Of a DNA stretch of 31,267 bases, positions 6,395 through 14,990 are shown piece after piece. The translations under genes were made by a program, and so were the position numbers. Position 1 is the stretch's first letter. Each line of letters begins with the position of its first letter. The DNA lies in the NCBI GenBank assembly GCA_964392415.1, contig CAYMPL010000015.1, forward strand, positions 1 to 31,267, written 5' to 3'. This stretch comes from CAYJMQ01 sp964392415. Lineage in GTDB: Bacteria > Bdellovibrionota > JACOXK01 > 2-02-FULL-40-11. A model generated the notes under the pieces. It did not search any database. It saw nothing but the letters and a program-made list of their open reading frames with translations, and was not told the origin of the DNA.

Positions 6395-7429
6395 ATGTTT
6401 TTAGACAACTTTTTAGATCGATTTTCTCATGATCTCGCTATTGATTTGGGGACAGCCAATACGCTTGTTTTTGTGAAGGGAAAAGGGATTGTTCTGATGG
6501 AGCCTTCCGTCGTTGCTGTCTATAAAGACCAGACCGGCGTAAAGAAAGTTCTTGCGGTTGGAAAAGAAGCCAAAGAAATGCTGGGTCGGACACCGGGGAG
6601 CGTCGTAGCGATGCGGCCGATGAAAGATGGTGTTATTGCCGACTTTGAAGTGACTGGAGCGATGCTTCGCTATTTTATCAACCGGGCGATTAAGAAAAAA
6701 ACGCTCTTAAGACCCAGGATCATGATTTGTGTCCCCTATGGCATTACCGAAGTCGAAAGACGCGCGGTGAGGGAGTCGGCGGAGGCTGCCGGCGCCCGCG
6801 ATGTCTATCTCATTGAAGAGCCGATGGCGGCAGCGATTGGGGCAGGGCTCCCCATTACAGAGCCATCCGGCAACATGGTGGTCGATATTGGCGGGGGGAC
6901 GACAGAAGTCGCTGTCATTTCTCTGGGGGGGATCGTCTGCAGCCGTTCTGTCCGGATGGCAGGCGATAAGATGGATGAAGCGATCATTCAATATCTGAAA
7001 CGCAAACACAATATTTTGGTAGGGGTGATTACAGCGGAGCAGATTAAAATTCAAATCGGAACAGCCTATCCGGTTGAAGAAATTAAAACGATGGATATCC
7101 GCGGTCGCGATATTGTGGCAGGTATTCCGCGGACAGTAAAAATTACCTCAGAAGAGGTTCGTGAGGCGATTTTGGAACCCTTGAATGTGATCGTCGAGGC
7201 TGTCAAGTTGGTATTGGAGAGAACACCGCCGGAATTGGCTTCGGATATTGTCGACAAAGGGATTGTGCTGACAGGCGGCGGGGCGCTCCTTCACAATATT
7301 GATCTTCTGATCAAAGAAGAGACAAATTTGCCTGTGGTCATCACCGATGATCCATTGACAGCCGTGGTGCGCGGTTCCGGCAAAGCGCTTGAATATCTCG
7401 ATAAATATCGAGGCGTGATGATTGAGTAG
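6395..7429 (+). CDS. mreB: Rod-shape-determining actin-like protein MreB
   Basis: A 344-residue actin-family ATPase of full family length. The nucleotide-binding motifs are clear: DLGTANTLVF near residue 17 (phosphate 1), DIGGGTTEVAVISLGG near residue 165 (phosphate 2) and GIVLTGGGALLHNID near residue 288 (adenosine). MreB polymerises as antiparallel filaments under the inner membrane and guides the elongasome. The start (MFLDNFLDRFSHD) gives the short amphipathic N-terminal helix typical of Gram-negative MreB. It is the first gene of the operon; mreC starts directly after its stop. No ribosome-binding site precedes the start, consistent with leaderless translation. Confidence 0.97.
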   Translation: MFLDNFLDRFSHDLAIDLGTANTLVFVKGKGIVLMEPSVVAVYKDQTGVKKVLAVGKEAKEMLGRTPGSVVAMRPMKDGVIADFEVTGAMLRYFINRAIKKKTLLRPRIMICVPYGITEVERRAVRESAEAAGARDVYLIEEPMAAAIGAGLPITEPSGNMVVDIGGGTTEVAVISLGGIVCSRSVRMAGDKMDEAIIQYLKRKHNILVGVITAEQIKIQIGTAYPVEEIKTMDIRGRDIVAGIPRTVKITSEEVREAILEPLNVIVEAVKLVLERTPPELASDIVDKGIVLTGGGALLHNIDLLIKEETNLPVVITDDPLTAVVRGSGKALEYLDKYRGVMIE

Positions 7430-8281
7430 ATGCGCTCATTTCTGAAAAAATATCGTCTTCCTATTATCATTGGGCTTCTGATCCTGATTCCTCTTTTTAA
7501 TCTTTCATCTCATTTAAAATCACCGAAAGAACTCAAATGGTATGATCGTGTTGTTCTCTGGACAATCGCTCCTTTTCAAAAAGTGGTAACGGGGGGGATG
7601 AATCAGATGGTTTATGCAATCCATCATTATGTGCTTCTCACCAGCGCCCGGAAAGAGAATGAGAGCATCAAAAAAGAAAACAGCAGGCTTACGGAAATGG
7701 TGGGCAACCTGCGGGAGATCCAAAGCGAAAATGAGCGGTTGAGAAAACTCCTTGCCTTTAAAGAGAAATATCTCGCTTCCGGCGTTTCGGCGGAAGTGAT
7801 CGCGCGTGATACGACGAGTGAATACCAGACGATCCGAATCAACAAGGGGGGGGATGTCGGACTGAAGATCCGTATGCCGGTGATGACACCCGAAGGAATT
7901 GTGGGACAGCTGATTACGGTTTGGCAGCATTATAGCGATGTGCTGCTTCTCACGGATCAAAACCATGCGATTGATATCATTGTGCAGAGATCCCGGGCAA
8001 GGGGGGTTGTCAAAGGAGGGGATCGCCTGAAGTGCGAAATCCATTATTTGGCAAGGACGGATGACGTTGTGGTCGGGGATGTCCTTGTTTCATCCGGTAT
8101 TGAAGGGATTTTTCCAAAGGGACTTCTCATTGGCGCGATTGGTCGGATAGAAAAGAAGAAATTTGGAGTGTCGCAAAGGGTCATTGTTTTGCCCGCGGTC
8201 GATCTTTCGAAATTAGAAGAGGTTCTCGTCATTACGAATCTTTCGAGCGTAAAGCCCCCCCCCGACACAGCGATCAAATGA
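7430..8281 (+). CDS. mreC: Rod-shape-determining protein MreC
   Basis: 283 residues. There is one N-terminal membrane helix (about residues 10-28), a periplasmic coiled coil (residues 70-110, ENESIKKENSRLTEMVGNL), then the two beta domains of MreC, with conserved GVVKGG and VGDVLVSSGIEGIFPKGLLIG stretches. MreC bridges the MreB filament to PBP2-RodA in the periplasm and activates them. The start codon follows the mreB stop with no gap, and its stop overlaps the mreD start (ATGA). Two long mononucleotide runs lie in the gene: eight G at 7846-7853 and nine C at 8255-8263. Confidence 0.95.
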   Translation: MRSFLKKYRLPIIIGLLILIPLFNLSSHLKSPKELKWYDRVVLWTIAPFQKVVTGGMNQMVYAIHHYVLLTSARKENESIKKENSRLTEMVGNLREIQSENERLRKLLAFKEKYLASGVSAEVIARDTTSEYQTIRINKGGDVGLKIRMPVMTPEGIVGQLITVWQHYSDVLLLTDQNHAIDIIVQRSRARGVVKGGDRLKCEIHYLARTDDVVVGDVLVSSGIEGIFPKGLLIGAIGRIEKKKFGVSQRVIVLPAVDLSKLEEVLVITNLSSVKPPPDTAIK

Positions 8282-8838
8282 ATACCTTCGTTTATATTCT
8301 CAATTTTTTTTCTGTTCTTTTATTTTGCGTCGTTTGCGTGGTATTTCAATCAACGATTTTTCACGCGTTGTTCGGGATTTATAAACCGAATCTTTTGCTG
8401 ATTGTCATTTCATATTTAGCCCTGAATCGATTCACGATCGAAGGGGGGATTTTGGCTTATCTGTGCGGATACTTTATCGAATTAAATTCAGGCGGGGTTT
8501 TTGGATTCTACTCTATGGTCATGGCGCTGACCTTTCTTGCCGCGAAACTTTTTTCGGAGGGATTTTTTATCAAGTCGCTTCCTTCACAAATGACGCTTGT
8601 TTTTGTGACTTCATTTGTTTTTAAAGCCTTCTTTATCCTGGTTCTTTCCATCTACAGACCCCTGCATGACATTTTTGGAATGACGATGGTTTCGGTGTTC
8701 CCAATGGCTCTTTTAAATGTGATTTTGATGCCGGTTGTTTTCTTTTTGTTGAAGCATCTTGACAGAATCTTCGCAAAGGAGCCTCCCTCCAAGACGGGGA
8801 TACAGGAAAGCAATGTCCGATTTCTGGGGAGAGCCTGA
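8278..8838 (+). CDS. mreD: Rod-shape-determining protein MreD
   Basis: A 186-residue integral membrane protein with five or six hydrophobic helices. The family pattern NLLLIVISYLALNR...GILAYLCGYFIELNSGGVFGFYS is visible at about residues 37-82. MreD is the inner-membrane partner of MreC in the elongasome. Its ATG overlaps the mreC stop by four bases, and its TGA overlaps the mrdA ATG by one base. Position and membrane profile support the call as much as sequence does, because MreD is poorly conserved. Confidence 0.9.
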   Translation: MNTFVYILNFFSVLLFCVVCVVFQSTIFHALFGIYKPNLLLIVISYLALNRFTIEGGILAYLCGYFIELNSGGVFGFYSMVMALTFLAAKLFSEGFFIKSLPSQMTLVFVTSFVFKAFFILVLSIYRPLHDIFGMTMVSVFPMALLNVILMPVVFFLLKHLDRIFAKEPPSKTGIQESNVRFLGRA

Positions 8839-10763
8839 TGGCGGTCTATATTGGCGAAAGGGAAGAAATTCGTGAATTTCAGGGGCGTTACCCCCATTTT
8901 AGAATGGCCCTGTTATTTGCCTTTACGGTTCTTTTGATACGGAGTTGGTATTTACAGATTTTGAAAGGGGATTATTTTTTTAGATACTCTCAGCAAAACA
9001 GTTTAAAACAGCAAAAAATTCCGTCCCCCCGCGGTATTATTTTCGATCGAAACAGAGACATTCTTGTCGACAGCTCTCCCTCTTTTGATATTACCTGGAC
9101 GCCTCAATACGTGACAGATGTGTCAAAAACCATGGGGATGCTCGGCTCTCTTCTTAAGATGCCGAAAGAAGAGATCGAGGCCGCTTTGGAAAAAGAAAAA
9201 AAACTTCCGAGATTTTATTCACGCGTTATTAAAAAAGATGCGAGTCGTGATGAAATCGCGTGGGTTTCTGCCAGGCGCTTTGAATTACCAGGTATCGATA
9301 TCGAGGTGGCCGTTAAACGCGTGTATCATGACAAGAGCGCGGGCGCCCATCTTTATGGTTTTATCGGGGAGATTAATGAAAAAGAGATTGAAGAATTAAA
9401 CCGCAGGTCGTTTCAAAAATATCAACAGGGGGACGTGATCGGAAAGTTTGGTCTTGAAGAACGCTGGGAGGAATACCTGCGGGGAATCGACGGGGCAACC
9501 TACAAAGAAGTGGATGCCTTTGGGCGTGAAACATCGGAAGGGGGGGGGCTTTTTGATTATTCGAAATTACGGACAGAGCCAACGCCCGGGAAAAATCTGG
9601 TTTTAACCATTGATCATGATTTGCAGCTCACAGCGGCGAAGATCTTTGTGGATAAATATGGAAAGCCAAAGCCGGGGGCGCTTGTCGCGCTCGATCCGGA
9701 GAACGGTGAAATCCTTGCGATGCTCAGTCAGCCCGGCTTTGATCCGACTGAATTTTCCCGTGGGATCGATCTGAAAATATGGCAGGCTTTTTTGGAAGAT
9801 GACAATAAACCTCTCCTCGATAAAACCATTCAGGATGGTTATCCCCCCGGTTCGACGTTTAAAGTGGTGACGGCGACGGCAGGGCTCGAGGCCAATGTTT
9901 TATCTCCGCATGAATCTGTCAACTGTAACGGTCATTATTTTTTAGGAAGAGGGCATTACCGCTGCTGGACGTGGCGAAAGGGGGGGCATGGGATTGTTGA
10001 TCTGAAAAGAGCGATCCGGGAATCGTGCGATGTCTATTTTTATCGGGCAGGGGTGAAGGCTGGCATCGATACCTTGGCGGATGCGGCAAAGAGGTATGGC
10101 CTCGGGACAAAAACCGGTGTCAATATGAGGGGGGAGATCCCCGGCATTGTTCCTTCCACGGCATGGAAACGCGAGCGTTTTGGGGAGGAGTGGCTGCCGG
10201 GTGAAACGCCATCGATTGCGATTGGGCAGGGGTATCTCACCGTATCTGTTTTACAACTTGCCAGGCTGTATATGTCGATTGCAAACGGCGGAAAGCTTTA
10301 TGTTCCATCTGTTGTAAAGCGGATTGAGGAGCCGACTCAGGATTTGATTCGGGAATTTCAGCCGAAAATAGAACGCACTTTTTCTCTAAAGGCTGATACG
10401 TTGAAACGATTAAGAGAGGGACTTTATGCGGTGGCAAATGAACCGGGGGGGACCGCTTATTTTTCCGGCCGGGCAGATGGGTATGATATCGCGGGAAAGA
10501 CAGGAACGTCCCAGGTGATTCGTATTTCCAAATCTGACCGTGAAAAGAAATGTGAGGAGCTTCCGTTTAAATATCGGGATCACGCGTGGTTTGTCGGATT
10601 TGCTCCAGTCGATCAACCGAGAATTGTTGTGGCAGTGAGCGCGCTTCATGACTGTCATCCGTACCATGGAGCGACGCAGATCGTGCGGGATGTCATTACA
10701 ACCTATTTGAAAGATCGGCTCGATTCGCGGGTAATCCGCGGAAAAAAAAGAGGGGCATCGTAA
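8838..10763 (+). CDS. mrdA: Penicillin-binding protein 2 (PBP2), elongation transpeptidase
   Basis: 641 residues, a class B PBP. There is one N-terminal membrane helix (about 22-38), a pedestal/dimerisation domain beginning SPRGIIFDRNRDILVDS, then the transpeptidase domain. The catalytic motifs are PGSTFK with Ser339, SCD (SxD as in E. coli PBP2) at Ser396 and the KTGT motif at 554-557. It cross-links new peptidoglycan along the side wall together with RodA, which is encoded next. The gene overlaps mreD by one base and ends directly before the GTG of rodA. It carries a nine-G run at 9540-9548 (three GGG glycine codons) and two seven-G runs, possible slippage sites. Confidence 0.97.
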   Translation: MAVYIGEREEIREFQGRYPHFRMALLFAFTVLLIRSWYLQILKGDYFFRYSQQNSLKQQKIPSPRGIIFDRNRDILVDSSPSFDITWTPQYVTDVSKTMGMLGSLLKMPKEEIEAALEKEKKLPRFYSRVIKKDASRDEIAWVSARRFELPGIDIEVAVKRVYHDKSAGAHLYGFIGEINEKEIEELNRRSFQKYQQGDVIGKFGLEERWEEYLRGIDGATYKEVDAFGRETSEGGGLFDYSKLRTEPTPGKNLVLTIDHDLQLTAAKIFVDKYGKPKPGALVALDPENGEILAMLSQPGFDPTEFSRGIDLKIWQAFLEDDNKPLLDKTIQDGYPPGSTFKVVTATAGLEANVLSPHESVNCNGHYFLGRGHYRCWTWRKGGHGIVDLKRAIRESCDVYFYRAGVKAGIDTLADAAKRYGLGTKTGVNMRGEIPGIVPSTAWKRERFGEEWLPGETPSIAIGQGYLTVSVLQLARLYMSIANGGKLYVPSVVKRIEEPTQDLIREFQPKIERTFSLKADTLKRLREGLYAVANEPGGTAYFSGRADGYDIAGKTGTSQVIRISKSDREKKCEELPFKYRDHAWFVGFAPVDQPRIVVAVSALHDCHPYHGATQIVRDVITTYLKDRLDSRVIRGKKRGAS

Positions 10764-11852
10764 GTGAAAAAACGTTTTCTTTCTTATTTTCATTTTTTGC
10801 TTTTTTCAATCGTGATTTTTTTCTGTGTTGTCGGGATTTTTAATCTCTATAGCGCGGCTTATCAAAGCTCGTCCTCTCTGTATGTGGCACAGATTTACTG
10901 GATGCTCATTGGGCTTGGGGTCATGATGGTTCTTGTGTTGCTTGATTACCGGATCTTTGAGCGGCTTGCGTATCCTATTTATGCTTTCGGAATCCTCATG
11001 CTGATATTGGTTTTAATTTTTGGTCCAAAAATTTATGGCGCGAGGCGGTGGATCGATATCGGTCTTTTCCGGATCCAGCCGTCGGAACTGATGAAAATTG
11101 GAATGGCGCTTGCTCTTGCAAAATATTTTCATGATGATCATCGGGTGGGAGGGTATACGCTGCTTCAACTTTTGATCCCTTCTTCACTCCTTGGATTGGC
11201 GATTGTTCTCGTCATGATTGAGCCGGACCTCGGTTCCGCGCTTCTTCTCTGTTTTATCGGTCTTTCCATTTTTCTTTTTGTGAAGGTCCGCTGGCAATCG
11301 CTGGTTGTGATCGCGATTGTTGGCGCTCTCTCTGCGCCGCTCGCCTACCAATTTGTTCTCAAAGATTATCAAAAAGACCGGGTAAAGACGTTTTTAAATC
11401 CAAGCCGCGATCCAAGAGGGAAGGGGTACCACGCGCTTCAGAGCATCATTGCCGTCGGCTCAGGGCGTCTGGATGGAAAAGGGCATCGGAAGGGGACGCA
11501 GACGCAGCTTGCCTTTTTGCCGGAACAGCACACCGATTTTATCTTTTCTGTTTTTGCCGAAGAGCATGGTTTTATCGGTGTTGTAATTCTTTTAATCGCT
11601 TATGCCTCTTTTCTTTTTATGGGGCTTGATATATCGAAACATGCCCGGGATAAATTTGGAGCGGTCCTGGCGCTCGGTTTGACGTCGATCTTTTTTTGGC
11701 AAGTGTTGGTCAACATTGGAATGGTGATGGGGGTTATGCCGGTGGTTGGGATTACGCTCCCTTTCATGAGTTATGGTGGGAGTTCTATTATTATTTCAAT
11801 GGCCGCGGTCGGTTTTTTGCTTTCAATTCATTTGAGGAGGTTTATTTTTTGA
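10764..11852 (+). CDS. rodA: Peptidoglycan glycosyltransferase RodA (SEDS family)
   Basis: 362 residues with about ten membrane helices, starting at GTG with a good Shine-Dalgarno (AGAGGGG) eight bases upstream. SEDS signatures are present: RRWIDIGLFRIQPSELMKI at about residues 94-112, the extracytoplasmic loop GKGYHALQSIIAVGSGRLDGKG, FLPEQHTDFIFSVFAEEHGF, and the closing GVTLPF-like GITLPFMSYGGSS. RodA polymerises lipid II into glycan strands with PBP2. Its TGA stop overlaps the TTG start of the inositol synthase gene. Confidence 0.97.
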   Translation: MKKRFLSYFHFLLFSIVIFFCVVGIFNLYSAAYQSSSSLYVAQIYWMLIGLGVMMVLVLLDYRIFERLAYPIYAFGILMLILVLIFGPKIYGARRWIDIGLFRIQPSELMKIGMALALAKYFHDDHRVGGYTLLQLLIPSSLLGLAIVLVMIEPDLGSALLLCFIGLSIFLFVKVRWQSLVVIAIVGALSAPLAYQFVLKDYQKDRVKTFLNPSRDPRGKGYHALQSIIAVGSGRLDGKGHRKGTQTQLAFLPEQHTDFIFSVFAEEHGFIGVVILLIAYASFLFMGLDISKHARDKFGAVLALGLTSIFFWQVLVNIGMVMGVMPVVGITLPFMSYGGSSIIISMAAVGFLLSIHLRRFIF

Positions 11853-13006
11853 GGAAGATTCGAGTTGCTATTATTGGAGTTGGTAATTGCGCCAGCGCGC
11901 TTCTTCAGGGAATCGAATATTACAGGCGTTCGCCTCAAAACGAATGGATGGGACTCATGCATGCCGACATCGGCGGATATGGTCCCGCCGATGTCGAAGT
12001 TTCCGCAGCCTTTGACGTTGATCAGCGAAAAGTGGGTAAAGATGTTTCAGAAGCTATCTTTGAGCCCCCCAATTGTACAAAGGTTTTTTTCAAAAATATT
12101 CAAAAAACAGGTGTCATTGTCAGAAGAGGTCCAACGCTTGATGGATTCTCAGAACATATGAAACAGTATTCCCCTTTCGAAACCTTTATTTTAAGCCCTG
12201 AAAAAGAACTTTCCAAAGAAGAGGTGGTGCGGGAGCTTAAAACCACAAAGACCGAAATCATGCTCAATTACCTCCCCGTCGGCTCTGAAAAAGCGACTCA
12301 TTTTTATGCCGAATGCGCGCTAGAGGCGGGGGTTGCTTTTATCAACAATATTCCGGTTTTCATTGCGAGTGATTTCCATTGGGCGAATCAATTTAAAGAA
12401 AAAAATATTCCGCTCATTGGCGACGATATCAAATCACAGTGCGGGGCCACGATTGTTCACCGCGTGCTTTCTGATCTCTTCGAAAAAAGAGGGGTTAAGC
12501 TCGAGAGGAGTTATCAGATCAATGTGGGGGGGAATACCGATTTTTTGAATATGCTAAACCAGGAGCGGCTTGTGTCAAAAAAGAGATCCAAAACAGAAGC
12601 GGTTCAATCTCAGCTCAAGGTTCGGCTAAGCCCTGAAAACATTTACGTAGGACCCTCGAGCTACATTTCCTGGCAGAAAGACAATAAGATCTGTTTCCTC
12701 CGGATGGAGGGGATGCTTTTTGGCGGGGTTCCGATGAATCTCGAGCTTAGGCTCTCCGTTGAGGATTCACCGAATTCAGCGGGTGTTGTGATCGATGCGA
12801 TTCGGTGCTGCAAATTGGCATTGCTGCGCGGTCAGGGGGGGGTGCTCCCTCCTTCATCTTATTTCATGAAACACCCGCCCGCACAACTCTCTGATGATGA
12901 AGCCTATCGTGTGGTTGAGAGGTTTATAGAGCCGACTTCAAAAATTCCGACAATTGCGCGACCGACTGATCCCCCACAGCCTGTTTCACCGCCTGCCCGT
13001 TTTTAA
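11849..13006 (+). CDS. ino1: myo-inositol-1-phosphate synthase
   Basis: 385 residues if started at TTG 11849, preceded by a strong Shine-Dalgarno (GAGGAGG, 11834-11840) eight bases upstream; earlier in-frame starts lie inside rodA. The first residues (RKIRVAIIGVGNCASALLQG) form the NAD-binding Rossmann loop. GDDIKSQCGATIVHRV, NVGGNTDFLNM and the KKRSKTEAVQ stretch are the conserved catalytic region that isomerises glucose-6-phosphate to inositol-1-phosphate, in the compact bacterial/mycobacterial form. It overlaps the rodA stop, so it is part of the elongasome operon. The last 27 or so residues are encoded antisense to trxA and look like a non-conserved tail. The product could feed phosphatidylinositol or an inositol solute; no companion gene is visible. 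Confidence 0.93.
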   Translation: MRKIRVAIIGVGNCASALLQGIEYYRRSPQNEWMGLMHADIGGYGPADVEVSAAFDVDQRKVGKDVSEAIFEPPNCTKVFFKNIQKTGVIVRRGPTLDGFSEHMKQYSPFETFILSPEKELSKEEVVRELKTTKTEIMLNYLPVGSEKATHFYAECALEAGVAFINNIPVFIASDFHWANQFKEKNIPLIGDDIKSQCGATIVHRVLSDLFEKRGVKLERSYQINVGGNTDFLNMLNQERLVSKKRSKTEAVQSQLKVRLSPENIYVGPSSYISWQKDNKICFLRMEGMLFGGVPMNLELRLSVEDSPNSAGVVIDAIRCCKLALLRGQGGVLPPSSYFMKHPPAQLSDDEAYRVVERFIEPTSKIPTIARPTDPPQPVSPPARF

Positions 13007-13247
13007 AAATAATCAATGTCGGAACACCGCGGATTCCATATTTTGGCGGGGTTCTCGGATTTTCGTCGACATCGAGTTTGGTAAACTTGATTTTCCCCTG
13101 AAACTCTTCGGAAAGTTTTTCAACCTTGGGGGCCAATGCTTTGCAGGGGCCGCACCACGTTGCCCAAAAATCGACAACGGTAGGGACGGTTGATTTTAAA
13201 ACTTCTGTTTCAAAACTGGTGTCTGTGATGGCGTGTACGTTTCCCAT
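12924..13247 (-). CDS. trxA: Thioredoxin
   Basis: 107 residues, full thioredoxin length. The active site FWATWCGPCK has Cys32 and Cys35, Asp26 is present in VVDFW, and the cis-proline loop is GVPTLIIFKNG. It reduces cytoplasmic protein disulfides using NADPH through thioredoxin reductase. A good Shine-Dalgarno (AAGGAG) lies eight bases before the ATG. Its last 83 bases overlap the end of the convergent inositol synthase gene. Its upstream region holds the palindromic interspersed repeat and the divergent gmhA promoter. Confidence 0.96.
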   Translation of the reverse strand: MGNVHAITDTSFETEVLKSTVPTVVDFWATWCGPCKALAPKVEKLSEEFQGKIKFTKLDVDENPRTPPKYGIRGVPTLIIFKNGQAVKQAVGDQSVAQLSEFLKSAL

Positions 13248-13269
13248 ATCTCTTACTCCTTTTTAAATC

Positions 13270-13321
13270 GTCATTCTGAGCGAAGCGAAGAATCTCCTTC
13301 GAGCTTCGCTCTCAAGATGAC
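13270..13321. repeat. Palindromic interspersed repeat (TTCTGAGCGAAGCGAAGAAT type), copy 1
   Basis: The sequence has imperfect inverted ends (GTCATTCTGAG at the left, CTCAAGATGAC at the right) around GCGAAGCGAAG and CTTCGAGCTTCGCT. The same core occurs at 20100-20125 on the opposite strand and, altered, at 24521-24550. Such short repeats are widespread in environmental bacteria and translate as 'HSERSEES' when read through. Read through in frame, it would add a false N-terminus to gmhA. Confidence 0.75.
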
Positions 13322-13341
13322 TTATCATAATAATTTTACGA

Positions 13342-13369
13342 TTTACAACGAGAAAAAACATGTTATAGA
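13342..13369 (+). promoter_or_regulatory. Candidate promoter of gmhA-hldD
   Basis: TTTACA (13342-13347), a 16-base spacer and an extended -10 (TG at 13361, TATAGA 13364-13369). The predicted start of transcription, about 13376, lies only a few bases before the ATG at 13380, and no Shine-Dalgarno is present. Confidence 0.5.
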
Positions 13370-13379
13370 ATTACGAGCT

Positions 13380-13988
13380 ATGATTGTCGATCGGGAGAAA
13401 ATCACAAAAAGAATTGAGAATCTTTTTCACGAAAGCGTTGAAGTAAAACTCCATTTTCTTAAAAACAACAGAGAACTCCTGGTCCGGGTGGTTGAAGAGA
13501 TCGCAGGCGCTTTTAAAAATGATCGAAAACTGCTGGTATTCGGAAATGGAGGATCTGCCTGTGATTCACAGCATTTTGTGGGCGAGTTTGTAAATCGATT
13601 TATGCACGATCGGGCGCCTCTCCCCGCGATTGCGCTGACCGCGGATATGTCGATTCTTACGTCATGCGCAAACGATTATAGTTATGACGAAGTTTTTGAG
13701 CGTCAGCTGAGGGCATTGGGGCGTCCCGGTGACATTGCCTTTGGAATTTCAACGAGCGGGAATTCAAAAAATGTGGTTCGGGCGCTCAAACGCGCCAAAG
13801 AAATGCGGCTGATTACGATTGGAATGACCGGCTATGACGGGGGGGAAGTTGGAAAAATCGTCGACCACCACATCCATGTGGCTCTCGGGAAAACACCCCG
13901 CATTCAGGAAACGCATATTGTCGTCTGTCATCTGATTGCCGAGATGATCGATCATCTCCTCTACGACCTCCCGTTTGTCGAACCTTAA
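13380..13988 (+). CDS. gmhA: Phosphoheptose isomerase GmhA (sedoheptulose-7-phosphate isomerase)
   Basis: 202 residues from the ATG at 13380. This start is preferred because upstream in-frame codons run through the palindromic repeat, and a promoter sits directly before it. The SIS-domain signature is clear: LVFGNGGSACDSQHFVGEFV near residue 55, ALTADMSILTSCANDYSYDEVF, GDIAFGISTSGNSKNVVRAL and the late catalytic stretch IQETHIVVCHLIAEMID. GmhA converts sedoheptulose-7-phosphate to heptose-7-phosphate, the first step to ADP-heptose for the inner core of LPS. The hldD ATG follows its stop without a gap. Confidence 0.95.
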   Translation: MIVDREKITKRIENLFHESVEVKLHFLKNNRELLVRVVEEIAGAFKNDRKLLVFGNGGSACDSQHFVGEFVNRFMHDRAPLPAIALTADMSILTSCANDYSYDEVFERQLRALGRPGDIAFGISTSGNSKNVVRALKRAKEMRLITIGMTGYDGGEVGKIVDHHIHVALGKTPRIQETHIVVCHLIAEMIDHLLYDLPFVEP

Positions 13989-14990
13989 ATGGATATTCAA
14001 AGAACTTATTGGGTGACAGGGGCTGCGGGATTTATCGGATCCCGTTTTGTAGAGTCTTGTCAAAGAAGAGGGATTGATGTTGTTTCCATTGATGCCGGTG
14101 ATCACTTTAAAGAAAGAACCGAGCATTCTCATATTCATTTTGGCGAAGTAATCGATCGGGATCTGTTTTATCAAAAACTACACGCGTGGCGGAGCGCAGG
14201 GAATCTCCCTCGGAGAGCAGATGCCATTATTCATCTCGGCGCTTGCACCGATACGGTGGAATTTAGACGCGAGTATCTGAATCAGATGAATTTCGAATGT
14301 TCAAAAAATCTTTGGAGATATGCGGTAACTCACGGAATTCCATTCGTTTATTCAAGTTCGGCTGCGACATATGGCGCAGGGGAGCTTGGTTATAACGACG
14401 ATGAAAATCTTTTACCTCATCTTAAGCCTTTGAATCCGTATGGACAGTCAAAACACGATTTTGATCTCTGGTTATTGGAAGAGGAACGTGAGGGGCGCTG
14501 TCCGCCATTATGGGCAGGATTTAAATTTTTTAATGTCTATGGTTATGGAGAAAGGCATAAGGGAAAAATGTCCTCTGTGGTTTTGCAGGCTTTTGATCAG
14601 GTATATAAAAATGGGTTTGTGCGGCTTTTTAAAAGTCACCTTCCAGATATTTCTCATGGATTTCAGAAAAGGGATTTTATTTTCGTTCAGGATGTCATCG
14701 ATGTGCTTCATTTTGCGATAGAGAAGCCTATTCATCGGGGCATTTTTAACCTCGGCGCCGGAAAAGCGCGAACTTTTCTCGATCTTGTCCATGCTGTATT
14801 TTCGGCAACCGGCAAAGCTGAATCGGTTCAATTTATCGATACGCCGATCGAAATCAGGGATAAATATCAATATTTCACGGAAGCAAAGATGGAAAAACTT
14901 CGCGATTCTGGTTATCAAAATGAATTTACCCCCCTTGAAAGGGGAGTGCTCGAATATTTTCATGATTTGTCGCGATCTTCCAATAGTTGA
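13989..14990 (+). CDS. hldD: ADP-L-glycero-D-manno-heptose 6-epimerase HldD
   Basis: 333 residues, a short-chain dehydrogenase/reductase epimerase. The Rossmann motif VTGAAGFIGSRF is at residues 8-19, the catalytic strand YSSSAATYG is followed by Tyr151-Lys155 (PYGQSK), and the HldD-specific FNVYGYGERHKGKMSSVV is present. It carries out the last step of ADP-heptose synthesis in the cytoplasm. It directly follows gmhA, forming a two-gene heptose operon; the kinase/adenylyltransferase (hldE) and phosphatase (gmhB) are not in the window. Its 3' end overlaps the convergent RND gene by 31 bases. Confidence 0.95.
   Translation: MDIQRTYWVTGAAGFIGSRFVESCQRRGIDVVSIDAGDHFKERTEHSHIHFGEVIDRDLFYQKLHAWRSAGNLPRRADAIIHLGACTDTVEFRREYLNQMNFECSKNLWRYAVTHGIPFVYSSSAATYGAGELGYNDDENLLPHLKPLNPYGQSKHDFDLWLLEEEREGRCPPLWAGFKFFNVYGYGERHKGKMSSVVLQAFDQVYKNGFVRLFKSHLPDISHGFQKRDFIFVQDVIDVLHFAIEKPIHRGIFNLGAGKARTFLDLVHAVFSATGKAESVQFIDTPIEIRDKYQYFTEAKMEKLRDSGYQNEFTPLERGVLEYFHDLSRSSNS

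Noticed and set aside
11696..11848. N-terminal extension of the inositol synthase into rodA
   Set aside because: The extension is out-of-frame rodA sequence without family similarity; the TTG at 11849 has a strong Shine-Dalgarno and starts directly at the Rossmann strand.
13233..13379. N-terminal extension of GmhA through the palindromic repeat
   Set aside because: It overlaps the trxA start and reads the interspersed repeat; the ATG at 13380 gives the normal family length.
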